From assembly GCA_934045075.1 (NCBI GenBank), contig OW203749.1:2647304-2711303 (forward strand): 64,000 nucleotides of DNA. The letters run 5' to 3'. The notes below the pieces were generated by a model. The model was not told the DNA's origin and made no database searches. It was given only the letters and a program-made list of their open reading frames with translations. Made by a program: the position numbers and the translations under genes. This DNA comes from Yponomeuta sedellus. Lineage: Eukaryota > Arthropoda > Insecta > Lepidoptera > Yponomeutidae. Within the stretch, counting starts at the first letter, position 1. Each line of letters starts with the position of its first letter. This document shows, piece after piece, positions 60,201-64,000 of this stretch.

Positions 60201-63150
60201 AAGCACGTAACATCGTAGACCCTTTCATCGCTTACCATCAGGCGGGACTGCTCAAGGGTCGATATCAACCCATATGTCCCCACTGCTGGGGCACGGGTCT
60301 CTTCCTGCATCGGATGAAGGTTAGGCCATACTCCACCACGGGGACCAAGTCCGGGTTGGTGGAGGATTGTAAGACAGTGGCGGGTCTTACTGTCAGAAGT
60401 TATCAAGCCGGTCAAGTGTAACCTGCCTAATTAAAAAGTAAATGTAAATGATCTGACTATCTATCTTCTTAGACGACACGGGCGAAAGTATCACAGTGCG
60501 CGGCTGCGGCCTCGACTCGGGCACGGTCACCACCGATACTGAGATAGTGCGGATGTCGCACTGCGGCCGGTTCTACTACGATGACAGGTGAGGCAGAAGG
60601 GTAGACTTGGGCAAAGTGTATCCTTAGAGGGAGTTGTTATATCTCGTATCTTTGCTCATAGAGACACACTGTATCTCTATCCTGTAATCCTTGGTGTACA
60701 TGCAATAAAGAATATTCTATCTATCTATCTCTATCATATCTCGGTCACCACTTGTGTCCTATCTCACACGACATCCAATCAACTAAGTGCGTGTGAAAAC
60801 AAGAGACACCACTGGTGAGTCAGTCTAGTCTACCAATTCCCTACTTTATCCAGACCTTTTTTTTTGTGAACCTTCTCTCATCGCTCGCTGGTTACGACGA
60901 GAAATGCGGTCGAATGTAACCGATGTCAGACGATGTTGATCTCGCTCTTGCGCATTGTGTGTGAGCTGGATAAAGTAGCAGGAGATGACTACCGTACCGA
61001 GTTGAGAGTATGTGTGAGGGAGCCAGATCTACTTGACATCTCTGGGATATGAAGGGAGTTGTGTGTCTTCTCATATCTGTGTCCACTCACATCTGACTCT
61101 TGAGTTACCCAAGGCTGGGAAAGAGGGGGTTGAGAGGGGACAGAGGGGCTGGGAAAGAAACATAAACACAACATAGGTAACCTTAAAATGTGAAAATTAC
61201 TTAGCTAAATTCCTAAGCATTATACTATTTTTATTTTTAATGCACTAACCCGTGCTAAGGACAAATTTAAAAACCTATTTAGAGGCTAAAAATTTTCGTC
61301 CGAAATTTCACTGATGCCGGTGAGTCGTCCATTGGCTCAATTGGTAGAGCGCTGGCACGGATAGCCAGAGGTTGCGGGTTCGAATCCCGGCATGGGTGAA
61401 ATTTTTAGCCTCTAAATAGGTTTCCTAAGCATTGTTCGTAGTGATTGATTCCAAACACTCGGTTCAACTAGGCCACGAGCGCCTTACTAACATTTAATTT
61501 ATTTATTTTCACAAAGAATTATGCATACATACAAATAATAGTAATTCTACGAGAATGGCATTAAAAAGTGAACTATTCGCTAAATTCCGCCAAAAATCCC
61601 ACAAACACCATGCGGTTAGCTAATGCACCGCCCCCCTCCCACTTTTTCAAGCAGAAGCAAGCCACGAACACACCACCACCGACACTAATACTTGTGTGAG
61701 AAAACACGTGTTGAGGGAGGGCGGTAACTAACCGCATGGTGCTTGTGGGATTTTTGGCGGAATTTAGCAAAGTAATAATATTGGCCTTTTTGCATCTACT
61801 TAATAAGATGATTTATACAGCGTCCAGTGGTATCTTCACTCACACTAGATGGGTGATGGGACCACTCCGACGCTGCAGTGCCTGGGACATGATTTATTGA
61901 TCGTGTAGGCTTGCCCAGCACCTATACCATCCTGACAGATCAGTCGGCCTAGCCCACAGGAAAGACTAGTCAATACGTGCGGAGCCAACTAAGCCGCGGG
62001 TTTCCTCACGATGTTTTCCTTCACAGTTAGCGTGTGGTATTGAGACTACAAATTCGCAAATGTACGTAACTTTGAACTTAAACAAAGTCATTGGTACATG
62101 CCTGCAGTCGGGATCGAACCTGGGGCTCTCGCTTGCCAGTCCATGGTTCTACCCACTGAGCCACCACCATTAGCATTTTCACATTATGCTATTATGGATT
62201 TCCGCAAAGTAACGCCTGATGCAGATGCCCTACAACAACTTAACCTCACGCCTGTATCCCAGATGGGTAGGCAGAGGCCAGGGACTGCCACTTGCCACGA
62301 TCCTGACAGATCACCTTCGCTTCATCAACGTTCATAAGTTGTTGCGTGCACGCACGCCGGTTCCGGGTACATTTTATGAAGGCTGGGAAAGAGACCGGAA
62401 ATAATTTTGATTCTAATTCAGCGGTGGCAACGAGAGAGACAGCGGATTCGGTACGCTCCATACCATTTCTGTTCGTCTGAAAAGTTGTCTGCCGAACACC
62501 ATTATAGTATCAATAGACGATCGAACTTGGTACAGGCCGGAAAGCGGGTTTGGCATAGGTACCATCGGTACGAAATAGAACTCGAAATAGTAGGTATTAA
62601 TTCCCAATAATTCCCCTAATATTGTGAGACATTTGACTAATGCTCTGGCATTTAGTATTGTTAATGGCAATCACGAAATCCTATTAGGTTTAGGTACATA
62701 TGGCAACTGATGTATTTGGTTTTAAGATGATTTGAGAAAAGATGGTAAGAGTGGAGTTTTTTTTCCGCTGCATTTTTCTCCGCTACAATACGGCCCGAAG
62801 ACAGCGGGTTACATGTTAAATTGTGCATTGACATTCAGCAAACAGAATGTAAATTATTTACGTTGAAATAAATTGATTTAAATTGAATTAAGTTCGGCAG
62901 ACAACTTTCTAGAAGAATGGATATGGTATGGAGCGTACAGAATCCGGTCCGTACCAAGTTCGATCGTCCGTCCGTGAGTTTTCCTACACCGTTAGTTTCA
63001 GTGACACCTTCTCAACTCCACAGATACGTCCACGGGTGCCTGCAGTCCTGCAGCGACGCGGAGGCCTGTAACGGAGCCCGGCGCTTCGCCCCCGCCTGGC
63101 AGGCCAGCGCGATACTTGCCGCTGCAGCCTTCACCGCTCTCGCCAGCTAA
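57133..63150 (+). CDS. Ly6/uPAR-family GPI-anchored protein, 4 coding exons
   Basis: Coding exons: 57133-57208, 59200-59376, 60473-60587, 63024-63150. All junctions are GT/AG and in phase, giving 495 bp and 164 aa. Residues 1-25 include a signal peptide core (MVLGCAVLLCWVSV). The mature part begins AIDCFKCVSMNG and has ten cysteines in Ly6 order, including PCMGG, SCIKI, RGCGLD, SHCGRFYYDD, GCLQSCSDAEACNGA, with the family C-N pair at the end of the domain. A short spacer and an Ala-rich hydrophobic tail (ASAILAAAAFTALAS) follow, as expected for a GPI signal. Such proteins sit on the outer leaflet and act in septate junctions, ion-channel modulation or adhesion in insects. I recognise a conserved insect Ly6 type but will not name the Drosophila orthologue. 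Introns of about 2.0, 1.1 and 2.4 kb contain SINE and LINE pieces. Confidence 0.9.
57690..58080 (-). pseudogene. LINE ORF2 C-terminal remnant (RTE-like)
   Basis: The minus strand reads LKTKLFNQCVLPVLIYRAET, WTFTKGLVQQVKAA, then after a break QRAMERAML, VSLKDRIRNECIRQRT and ISELKWQWAGHI, with stops. It lies in intron 1 of the Ly6-type gene, antisense to it. Confidence 0.85.
59200..59376 (+). CDS. Ly6-type gene, exon 2
   Basis: Acceptor tttttttag and donor TTTG|gtgcgt. Encodes VQAIDCFKCVSMNGRFPACD, DPFHNNHSLQMMESPCMGG, RKGRDGLFPATSCIKIVGIF. It holds five of the ten Ly6 cysteines. Confidence 0.92.
59686..59723. repeat. Poly(G) tract
   Basis: Near-pure G of about 37 nt with three A interruptions, in intron 2 of the Ly6-type gene, directly before a dispersed repeat. 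Confidence 0.9.
60473..60587 (+). CDS. Ly6-type gene, exon 3
   Basis: Acceptor tcttcttag and donor ACAG|gtgagg. Encodes DTGESITVRGCGLDSGTVTT and then DTEIVRMSHCGRFYYDD, with two Ly6 cysteines. The phase joins exon 2 through a split Asp codon and exon 4 through a split Arg codon. Confidence 0.92.
61222..61421 (+). mobile_element. SINE-A, fold-back form, 12-bp target duplication
   Basis: TTCCTAAGCATT flanks it (61210-61221, 61422-61433). It starts atactatttttatttttaat, continues through the inverted 3' motif aaaacctatttagaggctaaaaa, then joins the body and tRNA-like region and ends ctaaataggt. Confidence 0.9.
61566..61772. mobile_element. MITE with ~45-bp inverted repeats
   Basis: cgctaaattccgccaaaaat...accatgcggttag at the left end is matched in reverse at the right end. 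A related single end lies at 34645-34745. Confidence 0.8.
61789..62168 (-). mobile_element. SINE-B copy 2
   Basis: Closely matches 23708-24099, including the tRNA-like head (box B GGTTCGATCCC on the minus strand) and the tail agatgcaaaaaggcc. I see no clear target duplication; it abuts a MITE on its 3' side. Confidence 0.85.
63024..63150 (+). CDS. Ly6-type gene, exon 4 (C-terminus and GPI signal)
   Basis: Acceptor ctccacag. Encodes YVHGCLQSCSDAEACNGA, a linker RRFAPAWQ, the hydrophobic tail and TAA at 63148-63150. It holds the last three cysteines. Confidence 0.92.
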
Positions 63151-63740
63151 CGGCCTGGCCGCCATATTGAAAAGGGAAGCCATTTTGAAACGGGACGCCA
63201 TTTTGTAAGCAGCCATTTTGAATTTTCGATCAGAGGTTGTTTGTAATAACACGTGACGCTCATTCTTCTAGTTAAATATGGAACGGGTCTAATCGCGATT
63301 ACGTTTTTATTTGGTCATGTGTCTGATATCAACTCTTTGTAAGTATGTCCCCACTGCTGGGGCACGGGTCTCTTTCTGCATCGCAGGAAGGTTTATTAGG
63401 TAAACTTAATTATCTTATTTTCGTTTCCCCAAGGTTCTCCAACCGTCCTGTGGTAACATGTAGGCTGAAGTGGCGAGCAATATGCTAGTACACATAAAAA
63501 TTGGTTAATAAAATATATATTTCTTAATATAGTATTTGGCCTAACGAACCAATAATTTAACGTATAATTGAAAGCGTAAACGTAGAGGATGGCTATAATC
63601 TCTTTCATTGAATTAGAAAAATCAATGTCTCTAATCCTCCACCTCCCAACCCGGAATTGGCCCCCGTGGTGGAATATGGCCAAACCTTCCGGCAATGCAG
63701 GAAGACCCGTGCCTCGGCAGTTGGGACGTACAAAGGTTGA

Positions 63741-64000
63741 ATTTAAAAACCTATTTAGAGGCTAAAAATTCCACCCATGCCGGGATTCGAACCCGCGACC
63801 TCTGGCTATCCGTGCCAGCGCTCTTTCCAACCAAGTCAAACCAAGTAATTGGTTTTGTGGGGCCTTATTTATAACATGTAATGTGCTCTTTTATATTAAT
63901 TTAAAAAAAAACTGAGCTAATGGGCGACTCACCGGCATCAGTGAAAGCCATTTGCATCACTTGCAGCCCCGAGTACCTACTTTGCAGTTAGGTTTTACAT
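63741..64000 (-). mobile_element. SINE-A copy, interrupted, running off the window
   Basis: 3' motif and tRNA-like part to ctctttccaa, about 80 bp of foreign AT-rich sequence (63834-63913), then actgagctaatgggcgactc and the body. Confidence 0.8.

Overview
The window is nuclear DNA from an animal, most likely an insect and probably a lepidopteran. The genes have many short exons with GT/AG introns, the background is AT-rich, and LINE 3' ends, tRNA-derived SINEs, MITEs and microsatellites are dense. The order-level assignment is inference from the repeat types; I could run no search.

Three host genes can be read. (1) A programmed cell death 4 (Pdcd4) gene fills most of the window on the minus strand. 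I assembled ten coding exons between 52569 (ATG) and 4482 (TAG). Every junction has an AG acceptor and a GT donor, phases match throughout, and the sum is 1347 bp or 448 aa. Its first two introns are about 18 and 19 kb and are almost solid repeats. (2) Divergent from it, sharing a roughly 440-bp head-to-head interval, is a single-exon 482-aa ORF (53010-54458, +). Its ends carry motifs resembling the DNA-repair scaffold SPIDR; this is tentative. (3) Downstream on the plus strand is a four-exon, 164-aa Ly6/uPAR-type GPI-anchored protein (57133-63150) with signal peptide, ten cysteines and a hydrophobic tail.

The rest is mobile DNA. Some elements can be delimited to the base by target-site duplications (TSDs): an LTR element with identical 272-bp LTRs and no coding capacity (27371-29745); a 1.9-kb hAT element with a transposase C-terminus (38332-40226); two hAT MITEs with perfect 8-bp duplications (41180-41650, 48371-48848); a fold-back MITE retaining a transposase C-terminus (4784-5389); a TA-inserted element splitting a tandem array (23223-24643) with a SINE nested in it; and a mariner with an inverted duplicated 5' half (8547-9316). 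A spliced but internally deleted transposon-type gene lies at 46647-48059.

The most unusual signal is a tRNA-derived SINE (called SINE-A here). Its full-length copy (25788-26164, 11-bp TSD) starts with a ~105-bp hairpin whose loop is a copy of the element's own 3' terminus. This explains the fold-back copies at several loci and a 308-bp-period tandem SINE array at 49040-50102. A 62-bp tandem array fills one Pdcd4 intron, and repeats run to within about 10-35 bases of several Pdcd4 splice donors.
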